Assembly: GCA_016710985.1 (NCBI GenBank)
Contig: JADJTX010000002.1
Span: 248,001 to 312,000 of the forward strand
Reading direction: 5' to 3'
DNA length: 64,000 bases
Source: Ignavibacteria bacterium
Lineage (GTDB): Bacteria; Bacteroidota; Ignavibacteria; Tepidaquicellales; Tepidaquicellaceae
The translations under genes and the position numbers were made by a program. Below are positions 52,901 through 59,967 of this stretch, piece after piece. The notes under the pieces are model-generated. The model did not search any database, was not told the DNA's origin, and saw only the letters and a list, made by a program, of their open reading frames with translations. Position 1 is the stretch's first letter. The number at the start of each line of letters is the position of its first letter.

Positions 52901-53451
52901 TACTGGCAATATTCGATACCTGGCCTCCTTTTACTGCACCACCGCCTGAGTACATACCTCAAAAAAGAGATGCGAAACATTTTATTACGCGTTCGTTTCA
53001 TCACATGAGAAAAGGGAGAATACTGCAGGTGGCAAAAAATTATTCTGCATTTGTATTCTACAAAACAATGAGCGGAATTAAGAGAAAGATGGAATACATT
53101 CTCAGTGATAAGCAGCACAGAATTTATGAAGAAGTTAAGAATTTACACTTCAGGGCTCAGGACAGATATGTTGCCGTGAAATACCCCGGTAAAATTACTC
53201 TGATAGAGTGCGGGGCTTTCAATACTGAAAGCAGAGAGAAGTGGAAGAATCTTGCGGAGGAAGGATTTGAGACATACACAATTCCCGGTACAGATCATAA
53301 AACCATCACGATGGAACCTCACGTAAGATTGTTTGCAGAGAAATTAAATTTTGTTCTGGAAAAAACAAATAATGAAATTGAAAATAAATTTCAAACTAAC
53401 GGTGAAGCAAACAAAACTTTTAAAGAAGAAGAGATTGAAACAGTAGTTTAA
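46873..53451 (+). CDS. P4 fragment 3: NRPS, modules 13-14 and thioesterase
   Basis: Main part of P4. Similarity resumes at 46873 (KLSYWKKKLEGAEPL), before the in-frame start-like codon at 46948. Order: C (C-terminal half)-A-T / C-A-T-TE. The thioesterase (about 52580-53350) ends the whole assembly line and is followed by a charged tail of about 30 residues rich in Glu, Asn and Lys. Together with fragments 1 and 2 the protein would have about 2,463 residues. No NRPS sequence follows, and the next 600 bases are non-coding, so this is the 3' end of the biosynthetic operon. Confidence 0.93.
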   Translation, partial: KLSYWKKKLEGAEPLQLPTDHERPAVQSIKGAAAGFELDKDLSEQLQELSKRNEATLFMTLLAAFNILLYRYSSQKDICLGSPIAGRQQQEFEELIGFFVNTLALRSKINGEFTFDEFLKQVKVTTLEAYENQEAPFEKVVEAVVNQRDLSRSPLFQVMFILQNTPEVPELRLGELKLSTEIFESNISNFDLLFSIRESPAGLHGVVEYCTDLYNEKTITRMTDHFKQLLCSIVADPHKKIGMLPMLTKNEEHQLLEEFNDTAMLYPKEKSIVDLFEEQAARTPDNIALVYKEQEITYKELNERSNQLANYLNVKGVKPGTLVLICMERCIDLITGLLSILKSGGAYVPVDPQYPDERIKYMIEDTGALIAIAGKESRQKLSSAENIEIIETDSDMPEIIKQPADKPRISVKPHDLAYVIYTSGSTGRPKGTMVEHTSVVNLITWHNQAYCVTEKSRAASVLGLSFDAFGMDIWPFLSAGASVNIIDDDTRFSVSGLSSVFKSKRITHNIMPTALVQEFINESGQKLKSLEYLLTGGDKLPGIVMKGVPFKLVNNYGPTENTVVTTFYEVTEKDPYPIPPIGKPMSNTVVRILNEFNMMVPVGVPGEICAGGAGLARGYLNRKELTAEKFIADPYGKDPESRLYRTGDSGRWLPDGNIEFLGRLDEQVKVRGYRIEPGEIESVLQESDYVRQAVVLAVDDKEGNKRLAGYVVPEGAFDRDAIMDYLKTRLPEYMIPVLWVELENLPLTQNGKIDMKALPNPDLSRLTGSNYEPPESETERKLAKIWKDLLHIDRVGIHDNFFELGGHSLLAMRVISAIRNELKSEIAIKNLFRHPTLKGLAEHLDSQSKGILLPPIKIHPRSEPIPLSFSQERLWFIDRLDGSVQYHIPAVLRLKGKLNKDALAYGLRKIVNRHEVLRTVISENEGKGYQLIKDMDRWELQIADGTQLRDNSEALQKHIQELINAPFDLTADSMIRAHLISLEDNDHLLVVTMHHIASDGWSISLIVKEMAELYKAYDEDREANLLSLPVQYADYSIWQRTYLQGEILDKKLSYWKEKLQGAEPLELPSDFTRPAIQSTKGANEGFSIDKELTEELLELSKQHGSTLFMTLLSAFKALLYRYSGQQDICVGIPIAGRQQEEVEELIGFFINTLVLRSEVKGDASFTELLKQVRTTTLEAYENQDVPFEKVVEAVVKVRDQSRSPLFQVMFVFQNTPDVPVLHLGGVLLSLEGHEQTTAKFDLTVNMIETPEGLYGTFQYCTDLYREDTIKRMMTHYTELLRSMIKAPSKSIDSLTILTGSEENQLLVDFNPPIVNYPKDKTIIDLFEEQVSKTPDAAAVIFEQEKLTYKELNERSNRLAHYLQSKGVKAETLVPICIERGIEMITGILGILKAGAAYVPIDPEYPEERIRYILEDTKASIVLSSKKSSQGLPDSTEFTIISSDTDQLLINSQSSVNIGTYPKPGDLAYVIYTSGSTGKPKGVMIEHYSVVNLINAQSSYFNIISDERILQFSNYCFDASVEQIFLALLNGASLVLFKEGLQLNSEGFENLLNEEKITHLHATPSFLENLNPDHYKYLKRVIAGGDVCKKELSEKWKDKVSFYNEYGPTETTVTSIEYHADSIIEKTISLPIGRPVFNTAVYILDKNKRIVPIGIAGEIFISGAGLARGYLNGPELTKEKFTDNHFSKGRESKLYRTGDLGRYLPDGNIEYLGRIDEQVKIRGFRIELGEIENVLLQSELVDQVAVVAKEDKQGNRRLIGYAVAEGLFDKNAIVSYLKSRLPDYMVPSLWMKIDRFPLTSNGKIDKKALPDPDARELMNNEYEAPGDDLERALVGILQKLLDVKDIGINDNFFELGGHSLLALRFFDSIEKLTERKLALSTLFNSPTIKELAKIINDTGWTPPWKSLIPINPGGSRLPFFCVPPAGSTALHFQQLLKYISKDQPVYVLESIGMDGKEKPHTDLKEMAAFYVKEILSLQPKGPYLLGGRCFGGRVAFEMAQQLRQSGHKVALLAIFDTWPPFTAPPPEYIPQKRDAKHFITRSFHHMRKGRILQVAKNYSAFVFYKTMSGIKRKMEYILSDKQHRIYEEVKNLHFRAQDRYVAVKYPGKITLIECGAFNTESREKWKNLAEEGFETYTIPGTDHKTITMEPHVRLFAEKLNFVLEKTNNEIENKFQTNGEANKTFKEEEIETVV
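49455..52575 (+). other. Module 14: C - A(unassigned polar, as module 8) - T
   Basis: C domain with MHHIASDGWS (about 49853). The A pocket reads DAEHIGEVTK, identical to module 8, but there is no nMT. The C-terminal part of this A domain (from about 51770, PVFNTAVYILDKNKRIVP) matches module 9 rather than module 8, so the domain looks mosaic. The carrier (FFELGGHS, about 52425) differs more from its siblings and leads directly into the thioesterase. Confidence 0.77.
52580..53350 (+). other. Type I thioesterase domain with Cys nucleophile
   Basis: Alpha/beta hydrolase fold thioesterase that would release the finished peptide by hydrolysis or cyclisation. The nucleophile elbow is GGRCFGG, with Cys encoded at 52834-52836, where most family members have GxSxG. 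The likely acid is the Asp in LAIFDTW (about 52912) and the likely base is the His in PGTDHKT (about 53290), followed by EPHV as in other family members. The oxyanion region FCVPPAGSTALHF is intact. Cys-type thioesterase domains are known, for example in obafluorin synthesis, so activity is plausible. Confidence 0.85.
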
Positions 53452-54075
53452 TTAAAGTAAATTTTGATTTGCTATATCCAGTTTAGTATGAAAATAAGTA
53501 AGTCTTAGTAAGCCATGGTAATCCAACCACTTCAGTCCAAAACATTTATTTAAATCTCACTACTTACTATTTTATTGTAATTGAATTTAAATCTTTGTAA
53601 ATTTTACAAACAAAGAAAAATAGTAATCTTTAATATCCTGCTTTTTATTCTTCAGTGGCTCTTTGATATTCCATTAAACAACAATATGCAAAGGGGTCTG
53701 AAACCGTGTAGCACAAGCTTCCATTAAAACCCCAAACGAATTCATAATTTAAACTTTAACAACTGAATTAGAAGGACGCTTTAACTGTAATTATATAATT
53801 TAAATAAATTAATAATAATACAAATTATTTCCGTCAAAATAATTCCAGGCAACGATTGTTTACAATAATTCATCTCAGTTTATAGAGGAAAAGAGTCCCT
53901 TATAAACTTCGAATTCAGATTGAATTAATAAAGATTAAGAATTGGAATTTTTGAAAATTAAGGTGCTGATCATAATTGGAAAGATCAGGAGCAGATAAAA
54001 ATTTCTATCTGCTCTTTTTATAACTGTAACCAAGAATTTTATTTAATATCAAACTTTAAAAAATAAGGAGAATTT
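53452..54075. other. Non-coding gap after the NRPS operon
   Basis: About 620 AT-rich bases without a convincing gene on either strand. The only clear structure is a hairpin with a T run near the right end (53989-54019). I see no RNA gene, no insertion sequence and no recognisable promoter. Confidence 0.6.
53989..54019 (+). terminator. Hairpin with T run
   Basis: A perfect 9-base stem (gagcagata / tatctgctc) with an 8-base loop is followed by five T. It lies 540 bases after the NRPS stop and about 57 bases before the next start, so it could end the long NRPS transcript or act as a leader terminator of the secreted-protein gene. Confidence 0.6.
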
Positions 54076-55065
54076 ATGAGAGCCGGATTTACTTCATTTG
54101 TGATAATAGTTTTAATTTTAATTTCAACATCTCCATCAGCAAGGGGATCCGGGTACAATCCGGAAACCGGTCAGTCAGCTACAGTACTGCTAGTCGTTCC
54201 GAATTCTTATACGGCAACTCCGGGAACGGCGACTTTTTTAGGACCATTAGCCAATGCACCGAGAACTTATCAGCTTTTAATCAACTCAAATCAACTCACC
54301 GGTCTTGTGGGATTCAATTTAAATGGTTTAACCTGGAGAATTCCGGTTTCGGCTACGGGAAACTGGCCTTCTGCCGAAGTTATATATACTAATTATGATA
54401 TTTATCTCAGCGGAAGCGTTGCACCAAGCGAGCGAAGCCTGACTTTCGCAAATAACATTGTTGGAACTCAGACTCAGGTTCGCAGCGGTGAATTAAGAAT
54501 TGCCGAAAACACATATCCATCCGGTGGCAATCCGAATGACTTCGGAGATGAAATAACTTTTACAACTCCATGGCTATATAACGGAGGAAATTTACTGATT
54601 GAAATCCGTCATACAGGTTTTACGGGTACGTCGAGGTCAGTTGATGCCATAGGAACCGCCATCAGCGGATATGGGACTGACTTCAGCGCGTGCTGGACCG
54701 GAAACTATACAGGGACTTCAGGCGCTCAGGGAAACTTTGGAGTCGTAAGACTGACAGCTGATTCTACTTTAGTCGGTATAAGTGAATCGAATGAAATACC
54801 TTCCAGTTTCAAACTCAGTCAAAACTATCCGAACCCTTTCAATCCTTCTACAAAGATCAGCTTTGACATAGCTTCAGCGGAAATCGTTACCCTGAGGATT
54901 TATGATGTAATGGGACGGGAAGTTGCAACACTGGTAAATGAGAATTTAAATCCGGGAAGATATAATGCGGTTTGGAATGCATCAGGTATCTCAAGTAATA
55001 TTTATTTTTACAAACTAAGCGCAGGAGAATTCATTGAAACGAAGCAAATGATGCTTGTGAAATAA
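54076..55065 (+). CDS. Secreted protein with T9SS C-terminal sorting domain
   Basis: 329 residues. The start is supported by the ribosome-binding sequence ataaggag seven bases upstream. Residues 1-24 form a signal peptide (hydrophobic VIIVLILIS, small residues, then ARG). The middle (about 30-235) is a Gly, Thr and Asn-rich beta-type region that I do not recognise; two Cys are absent or sparse and no catalytic motif is visible. Residues from about 245 to the end are a T9SS sorting domain: NYPNPFNPSTKISF, then LRIYDVMGREVATL, the NPGRYN strand, and a final KQMMLVK. The protein should cross the inner membrane by Sec and the outer membrane by the type IX system, to be anchored or released. It is not linked to the NRPS by any visible feature. 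Confidence 0.88.
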   Translation: MRAGFTSFVIIVLILISTSPSARGSGYNPETGQSATVLLVVPNSYTATPGTATFLGPLANAPRTYQLLINSNQLTGLVGFNLNGLTWRIPVSATGNWPSAEVIYTNYDIYLSGSVAPSERSLTFANNIVGTQTQVRSGELRIAENTYPSGGNPNDFGDEITFTTPWLYNGGNLLIEIRHTGFTGTSRSVDAIGTAISGYGTDFSACWTGNYTGTSGAQGNFGVVRLTADSTLVGISESNEIPSSFKLSQNYPNPFNPSTKISFDIASAEIVTLRIYDVMGREVATLVNENLNPGRYNAVWNASGISSNIYFYKLSAGEFIETKQMMLVK

Positions 55066-55125
55066 GGACATTTGAACCGGTATGATTTAATATAATTTAT
55101 TAAACGGGCCGGGCAAAAATATTTT

Positions 55126-55199
55126 TTAACCACATAGAAAGATAACTCACATAGTAGAATCAATCCAACCTCTATGTTCTTATGTGGTTAAATTTTTTT
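55126..55199. repeat. Inverted repeat with T run (ttaaccacat / atgtggttaa)
   Basis: A 10-base perfect stem (55126-55135 with 55182-55191) encloses about 46 bases that contain a second cacatag and its complement ctatg, followed by a run of T. It may terminate transcription from the T9SS gene. Its build resembles other short intergenic repeats in the window (near 62474 and 63884). Confidence 0.6.
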
Positions 55200-55260
55200 T
55201 TGACCGACAATTTTTTACTTTCAGTAACAGATCCGCTTAGAATTAATTTTAAAACAAAAA

Positions 55261-55274
55261 TTGATCTAAGTCAA
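55261..55274 (+). promoter_or_regulatory. CRP/FNR-family (Dnr/FNR-like) binding site before nrfH
   Basis: The sequence ttgat-ctaa-gtcaa fits the TTGAT-N4-(A/G)TCAA palindrome bound by FNR and Dnr/NnrR-type regulators. Its centre is about 43 bases upstream of the start site expected from the TAnnTTTG box, near the class II activator position. Control of nrfHA by anoxia or nitrogen oxides is a sensible role. Confidence 0.62.
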
Positions 55275-55296
55275 AAGTTTTTCTCATTAAAATGCT

Positions 55297-55304
55297 TATA
55301 TTTG
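55297..55304 (+). promoter_or_regulatory. Bacteroidota-type -7 promoter box (TAnnTTTG)
   Basis: TATATTTG is a perfect TAnnTTTG, the -7 consensus of Bacteroidota sigma factors. No good -33 TTG element is present, which fits an activator-dependent promoter. Transcription would begin only a few bases before the nrfH ATG (55316), implying a very short leader. Confidence 0.5.
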
Positions 55305-55315
55305 TATAGATAAAA

Positions 55316-55888
55316 ATGATAGATAAATTTATTAAATATACAAAGCCGCCTGACAACTGGAAAATTGCCGTGATAATTATCAGCGGAGTTCTTACGGGTT
55401 TAGTATTTTTTATTCTTTATGTGGGAAATGCGACCTCATATCTTTCAGACAAGCCGGAAACCTGTATCAACTGTCACGTGATGTATCCGCAGTATTCTTC
55501 ATGGCGTGAAAGCTCTCATGAAAGAATTGCAACATGCAATGACTGTCATGTACCGCAGGATAATGTTTTCAGAAAATATTATTTCAAAGCGTCCGACGGA
55601 ATGCGGCATTCATTTATGTTTACATTCAGACTGGAGCCTCAGGTAATAAAAATCCATGAAGCCGGAATAAATGTCGTTCAGGAAAATTGTAAAAGATGCC
55701 ATGCCGGTCTCGTTGATCATACCTTTTTAAAAACAGAAAAATCAGATGAAGAAAAGAAGTGCTGGTCCTGTCACAGAGAAACACCTCACGGAACAGTAAG
55801 CAGTTTGTCGTCATTTCCGAATGTACGTGTTCCGGGGCTTGATCCGGTGACACCTGAATGGTTAAGAGAAAAAAAATTAAATAAATAA
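55316..55888 (+). CDS. nrfH: NrfH: tetraheme cytochrome c, quinol dehydrogenase of nitrite reductase
   Basis: 190 residues. One N-terminal membrane helix (about 17-37) is followed by four CxxCH heme sites at residues 50-54 (CINCH), 74-78 (CNDCH), 125-129 (CKRCH) and 149-153 (CWSCH), the pattern of the NapC/NrfH family. NrfH takes electrons from menaquinol and passes them to NrfA at the outer face of the inner membrane. The KPETCINCHVM context around heme 1 is typical of NrfH. nrfA starts 5 bases downstream, so they form one unit. A Dnr/FNR-like box and a TAnnTTTG box lie just upstream. No clear ribosome-binding site is seen, consistent with the very short leader. Confidence 0.93.
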   Translation: MIDKFIKYTKPPDNWKIAVIIISGVLTGLVFFILYVGNATSYLSDKPETCINCHVMYPQYSSWRESSHERIATCNDCHVPQDNVFRKYYFKASDGMRHSFMFTFRLEPQVIKIHEAGINVVQENCKRCHAGLVDHTFLKTEKSDEEKKCWSCHRETPHGTVSSLSSFPNVRVPGLDPVTPEWLREKKLNK

Positions 55889-55893
55889 TTTAT

Positions 55894-57381
55894 ATGAAAA
55901 AGATCAAAGAAGTTGTCGGAGCAAAGCCCTGGGTAGGCTGGCTGCTCTATTTATTTACCATCGTGATTGTTTTTTTAATCGGACTGCTTGGAAGCTCGAT
56001 CATAGAAAGAAGAAATGAAGCAACTTATATTCAGCAGAATTTAAAACCCATTGCAGACTGGGAGCCCCGCAATGAAGTATGGGGAGAAAATTTTCCGAGA
56101 GAATTTGAGACTTACGCATCAACCATCGACACGACATTTGCGAGTAAGCACGGCGGCGCAAAAAAGATAGACATGCTGGAAAGATATCCTGATCTTGTGA
56201 TACTGTGGGCAGGATATGCTTTTTCAAGAGATTACAATCAGGGCAGAGGACATTACAACGCTATCAGGGATCTTAGAAACACTTTAAGAACTGATGTTCC
56301 TCAGCCGGCTACGTGCTACGCGTGTAAAAGCACTGACGTTCCGCGTGTAATGAATGATATCGGAGCTGCTCAGTTTTATAAAACTCCTTTCAAAGAAATG
56401 GGAGGAGAAATAGCTAACGCGATCGGATGTCAGGATTGTCACGATCCGAAAACAATGAATCTCAGGATCACAAGACCAGCGCTCGTTGAAGCTTTTGAAA
56501 GACAGGGGAAAGATGTTTCAAATTCAACTCATCAGGAAATGCGGACACTTGTCTGCGCTCAGTGTCACGTTGAATATTATTTTAAAGGCAAAGAAGAAAA
56601 GTATCTTACGTTTCCGTGGGATAAGGGATTTACAGTTGAAGACATTGAACAGTACTATGACAGTGTGAAACATGTTGATTTTGTCAACACACTCAGCAGG
56701 ACTCCGGTCATTAAAGCGCAGCATCCGGATTATGAAGTTTTCAAAATGGGAATACACTCCGAAAGAGGATTGTCCTGCCCGGATTGTCACATGCCTTACA
56801 AATCAAGCGGCGGAGTTAAATTCACGGATCACAAAATTCAAAGTCCTTTGAATAATCTTTCGAGCGCATGTCAGGTCTGTCACAGGGAATCGGAAAATGA
56901 TCTTCTGAAAAATGTTTATGACAGGCAGGATAAAGTTCTTGAACTTTCAGAAATTGCAACCCGATCTCTTGTAAAAGCTCACATTGAAGCAAAGACTGCA
57001 TGGGAAAATGGAGCAACAGAGGAGCTAATGAAACCCGTACTTGAACTGATCAGAAAAGCTCAATGGAGATGGGACTTTGTAGCCGCAAGTCACGGAGGCA
57101 GCTTTCATGCTCCGCTTGAGTGCGCAAGGATACTCGGTAATTCAATTGAGAGATCCGAACAGGCGAGAGTCCTGCTCGCTGAAATACTCGGGAAGCTGAA
57201 TGTAAAACAGCCAATACAGTATCCCGATGTTTCAACTAAAGAAAAAGCGCAGGTGTATATTGGTCTTGATATGAAAAAAATGAAAGAAGACAAAAAGGTA
57301 TTCCTTGAAACTGTTGTACCGGCCTGGGACAAGCAGGCAGCGGAAAGGCACGATAAGATGGATGAGAGTTATAAAAAATAA
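55894..57381 (+). CDS. nrfA: NrfA: ammonia-forming cytochrome c nitrite reductase
   Basis: 495 residues. It reduces nitrite to ammonium with six electrons in the periplasm. An N-terminal hydrophobic segment (about 13-35) serves as signal or anchor. Heme sites are CYACK at 141-145 (the lysine-ligated active-site heme that defines NrfA), CQDCH 179-183, CAQCH 221-225, CPDCH 295-299 and CQVCH 326-330. The KAQHPDYE segment before heme 4 carries the conserved active-site His, and VEYY after heme 3 the calcium and active-site Tyr region. Length and motif order fit pentaheme NrfA. With nrfH this gives dissimilatory nitrite reduction to ammonium. It is unrelated to the NRPS. Confidence 0.95.
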   Translation: MKKIKEVVGAKPWVGWLLYLFTIVIVFLIGLLGSSIIERRNEATYIQQNLKPIADWEPRNEVWGENFPREFETYASTIDTTFASKHGGAKKIDMLERYPDLVILWAGYAFSRDYNQGRGHYNAIRDLRNTLRTDVPQPATCYACKSTDVPRVMNDIGAAQFYKTPFKEMGGEIANAIGCQDCHDPKTMNLRITRPALVEAFERQGKDVSNSTHQEMRTLVCAQCHVEYYFKGKEEKYLTFPWDKGFTVEDIEQYYDSVKHVDFVNTLSRTPVIKAQHPDYEVFKMGIHSERGLSCPDCHMPYKSSGGVKFTDHKIQSPLNNLSSACQVCHRESENDLLKNVYDRQDKVLELSEIATRSLVKAHIEAKTAWENGATEELMKPVLELIRKAQWRWDFVAASHGGSFHAPLECARILGNSIERSEQARVLLAEILGKLNVKQPIQYPDVSTKEKAQVYIGLDMKKMKEDKKVFLETVVPAWDKQAAERHDKMDESYKK

Positions 57382-57412
57382 ATCTTAAAAATATCTTAAA
57401 AATATTTATTCT

Positions 57413-57445
57413 AAAGAGGGGGAGGAATTCATCCGCTCTTTTTGT
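57413..57445 (+). terminator. Terminator after nrfA
   Basis: An imperfect stem (aaagaggggga paired with tccgctctt, with a mismatch) around gaattca is followed by a run of five T. It lies 32 bases after the nrfA stop and between convergent genes, so it may serve both strands. Confidence 0.55.
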
Positions 57446-57481
57446 TTATTAGTAATGTCATTAATCGGTTCTTACCAATAT

Positions 57482-58672
57482 TTAAAACTCAACCAGCTCT
57501 TTCAGCTTCCTCTCAAATACATCCTTCTGAAAAAAATTCTCCTCAAGCGGCAATGCAAACGGCACCGGAGTATCAAGACTCGCGCTTCTCATTACAGGGG
57601 CATCGAGATTTTTGAAACAATGTTCGGAAATATGAGCAGCTATCTCTGCGCCTATTCCGCCTGTGAGAGTGTCTTCATGAAGTATGATAACCTTTCCTGT
57701 TTTCTTAACGCTTTCTTCTACTGTAGCTTTATCCCATGGAAGAAGTATTCTCAGATCAATCAGGTCAGCTGAAATTCCGGAATTATTCTTTAATACATTT
57801 ACTGCCCAGTGAACTCCCATGCCGTAAGTAACAATGGTTACATCGTCACCTTCGGCTACTAATTTTGCTTTATCAGTATTTACAGTATAATAATCATCCG
57901 GTATTTCCTCAGAGATGCTTCTGTATAAAGCCTTGTGCTCGAAGAACATTACAGGATTCGGATCTTCTATCGCAGCTGCGATCATTCCCTTTGCATCGTA
58001 TGGATTGGACGGGTAAAATATTTTTAAGCCCGGTGTGTGAAAGAACCAAGCTTCATTGGACTGTGAATGAAACGGTCCTGCGCCGACTCCTGCACCGCAT
58101 GGCATACGGATCACAACATCGGCATTCTGTCCCCAGCGGTAATGTATTTTTGCAAGATTGTTTACTACCTGATTGAAACCGCTTGTTACAAAGTCAGCGA
58201 ACTGCATTTCTACAACCGACTTTATTCCTTTGACAGACAATCCCAAAGCAGCACCAACAATTGCAGATTCACAAATCGGTGTATTTCTGATTCTGTCTTT
58301 ACCGAATTTTTTATAAAAATTTTCAGTGATCTTAAAGACTCCGCCATACTCTGCAATATCCTGACCCATTATGACAAGATCATCATTCTTCTCTAAAGAC
58401 TGGCGAAGTCCGTCTGAAATTGCATCGATCAGTCTTTTCTGTGATTTTTTATTTGTCTTCGGATTGATGATCTTCTGTTCATAGGGAACATACACATCTC
58501 TTACTTCATCTTCTGTGTTTGCTGTAACTTCAGGTTCCGCGAATGTCGCATCCAGTGCTTTATCAATTCCGGATTTAAACTCATTCCTGATTGATGCAAC
58601 CAATGTCTCATTCAGCACGCCTTCATCGAGTAAATAATTTTCATAATTTGTCACAGGATCTTTCTTTCCCAC
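57482..58672 (-). CDS. 2-oxoacid dehydrogenase E1, beta part (fragment of an alpha/beta fusion)
   Basis: Beta half of a thiamine-diphosphate E1 that decarboxylates pyruvate or branched-chain 2-oxoacids and passes the acyl group to a lipoyl E2. Visible family features: ISDGLRQSL, GQDIAEYGGVFK, NTPICESAIVGAALG, MPCGAGVGAGPFHSQSNEAWF, DLRILLPWD, and HEDTLTGGIGAEIAA. The apparent GTG start at 58672 is an artefact: the fragment overlaps the alpha part and similarity runs across the junction (DEWERK-DPVTNYENYL), so one base seems missing near 58659-58665. The restored fused protein spans 59497 to 57482, about 671 residues, the size of the single-chain E1 found in Bacteroidota relatives. Substrate is not settled by sequence. 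Confidence 0.9.
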   Translation of the reverse strand: MGKKDPVTNYENYLLDEGVLNETLVASIRNEFKSGIDKALDATFAEPEVTANTEDEVRDVYVPYEQKIINPKTNKKSQKRLIDAISDGLRQSLEKNDDLVIMGQDIAEYGGVFKITENFYKKFGKDRIRNTPICESAIVGAALGLSVKGIKSVVEMQFADFVTSGFNQVVNNLAKIHYRWGQNADVVIRMPCGAGVGAGPFHSQSNEAWFFHTPGLKIFYPSNPYDAKGMIAAAIEDPNPVMFFEHKALYRSISEEIPDDYYTVNTDKAKLVAEGDDVTIVTYGMGVHWAVNVLKNNSGISADLIDLRILLPWDKATVEESVKKTGKVIILHEDTLTGGIGAEIAAHISEHCFKNLDAPVMRSASLDTPVPFALPLEENFFQKDVFERKLKELVEF

Positions 58673-59298
58673 TCATCAAAAAGTTCTTTCGGAACATACT
58701 TCGTTCCGGAAGCTTCTTCGTGTCCGCGCATTCTGAAAGTTTTGCATTCAAGCAAAAGCGGACGGGGATTATTTCTGATGGATTCTGCATAAGTCTTTAT
58801 TGTGTCATAAACCGCGAGAATATTATTTCCGTCGATCTGCATGGATTCAATTCCGTACCCTATTCCTTTATCGGCAAGATCCTCACATTTATACTGTTCG
58901 TTAACCGGAGTCGAAAGTCCGTATGCGTTATTCTCAATCACAAATATGACCGGCAGATTCCATACAGCAGCAACGTTCAATGCTTCATGAAAATCACCTT
59001 CACTCGTTCCGCCGTCACCTGTAAAGACAGCTGTAACTTTATTTTCTTTTTTTAATAAAGAGGCGAGACCGATACCGTCAGCAATTCCCATTTGCGGACC
59101 GAGGTGAGAGATCATCCCGACTATATGGTATTCATTGGTCCCGAAATGAAATGAGCGCTCGCGTCCTTTCGAAAAGCCGTTGTACTTTCCCTGAAGCTGC
59201 ATGAATAATCTGTCGAGAGGTAGACCACGGACCGTAAAAACACCGAGATTTCGGTGCATCGGAAGAATGTATTCATCTTTGTCCAATGCCATTGTCAA
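58651..59298 (-). CDS. 2-oxoacid dehydrogenase E1, alpha part (fragment)
   Basis: Alpha half of the same fused E1. It contains the thiamine-diphosphate motif GDGGTSEGDFHEALN...ENNAYGLST and the HRNLG and RERSFHFGTNEYHIVG segments. The first codon is internal: similarity continues upstream in another frame (GQEAISVGL then TMALDKDEYIL), so a base seems to have been added near 59293-59300. It ends early at 58651 because of the second indel. Both breaks lie outside conserved catalytic motifs. Confidence 0.88.
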   Translation of the reverse strand: MTMALDKDEYILPMHRNLGVFTVRGLPLDRLFMQLQGKYNGFSKGRERSFHFGTNEYHIVGMISHLGPQMGIADGIGLASLLKKENKVTAVFTGDGGTSEGDFHEALNVAAVWNLPVIFVIENNAYGLSTPVNEQYKCEDLADKGIGYGIESMQIDGNNILAVYDTIKTYAESIRNNPRPLLLECKTFRMRGHEEASGTKYVPKELFDEWERKIL

Positions 59299-59497
59299 GC
59301 CCGACAGAGATAGCTTCCTGTCCGATCCCCGAAAACCATTTTGAGATCTTTCCTTTACGCAAAAGCAGAAGCATCTTCTCTTCGATCATTCTCGGCAGGA
59401 GAATGGCTTTGTATAAATTCAATAACGTTTCATCATCATAATTTTTTCTGTCAAACATCATGACGCGTTTCTTGTGTTCAACTGCGGGTGAGTCCAT
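59273..59497 (-). CDS. 2-oxoacid dehydrogenase E1, N-terminal fragment
   Basis: First 60-70 residues of the fused E1: a short leader, then LLNLYKAILLPRMIEEKMLLLLRKGKISKWFSG and GQEAISVG, the canonical E1-alpha N-terminus. The reading frame breaks near 59297 after SVGL. The gene faces nrfHA convergently and is probably transcribed on its own from the gap at 59498-59967. Confidence 0.85.
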   Translation of the reverse strand: MDSPAVEHKKRVMMFDRKNYDDETLLNLYKAILLPRMIEEKMLLLLRKGKISKWFSGIGQEAISVGLDNGIGQR

Positions 59498-59967
59498 AAA
59501 TATTGTTTAAGTTGTTTAAGGATTTGATTTAAAATAACATTTGTGCAGGTGATTAGAAATGAAGAAGCTGAAGGAGTTTTAATTTTACAAAGTAAAATTT
59601 TATTATTATGAATCTTTGCGTTCTATGCGATACTCCTTCGCGGGCTTTTGCGTTTAATTGTTTTTCATTGCGGCTACATCGAAATGTAAATCAATAGAAT
59701 CACAGAACAAATGTCTAATAGTAAATAAAATTTTCAAATTTATCCCTCGCATGAAAATTTGTGTTGACAAATGGGGGGATTAAATTTATAAAGATTCTTT
59801 TAATTCTCTTACCCCAAAATATTTTTACTCTCATTTAACTTTAAAATAAGTTTTGTTAAGTTGAATTACTTAACATTTAATTAAACGGAAATATGAAAAG
59901 AAGAAAATTAATACACGGCTTCTTACTGGCTCCATAAATTTTCTCATCAAACATTAATTCCAATTTT
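59498..59967. other. Divergent intergenic region
   Basis: 470 AT-rich bases between the E1 gene (leftward) and the T9SS remnant (rightward). It holds an inverted repeat (attttac-aaa-gtaaaat, about 59584-59600) and a copy of an AACGCAAAG-type repeat (59611-59656). A 14-codon ORF at 59893 has no support. Promoters for both neighbours should lie here but none fits a consensus. Confidence 0.5.
59611..59656 (-). repeat. Short intergenic repeat of the (A)ACGCAAAG type
   Basis: On the minus strand it reads aaacgcaaaagcccgcgaaggagtatcgcatagaacgcaaag-like text, with degenerate tandem (a)cgcaaag words. It resembles the short word-repeat elements near 62474, 63774 and 63884 in style but not in sequence. 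Confidence 0.45.

Noticed and set aside
58591..59055. Plus-strand ORF of 154 codons over the E1 alpha part
   Set aside because: It is opposite conserved E1 motifs (GDGGTSEGD, ENNAYG) and has no family features of its own.
59893..59937. 14-codon ORF before the T9SS remnant, possible leader peptide
   Set aside because: No ribosome-binding site, no run of regulatory codons and no attenuator hairpin.
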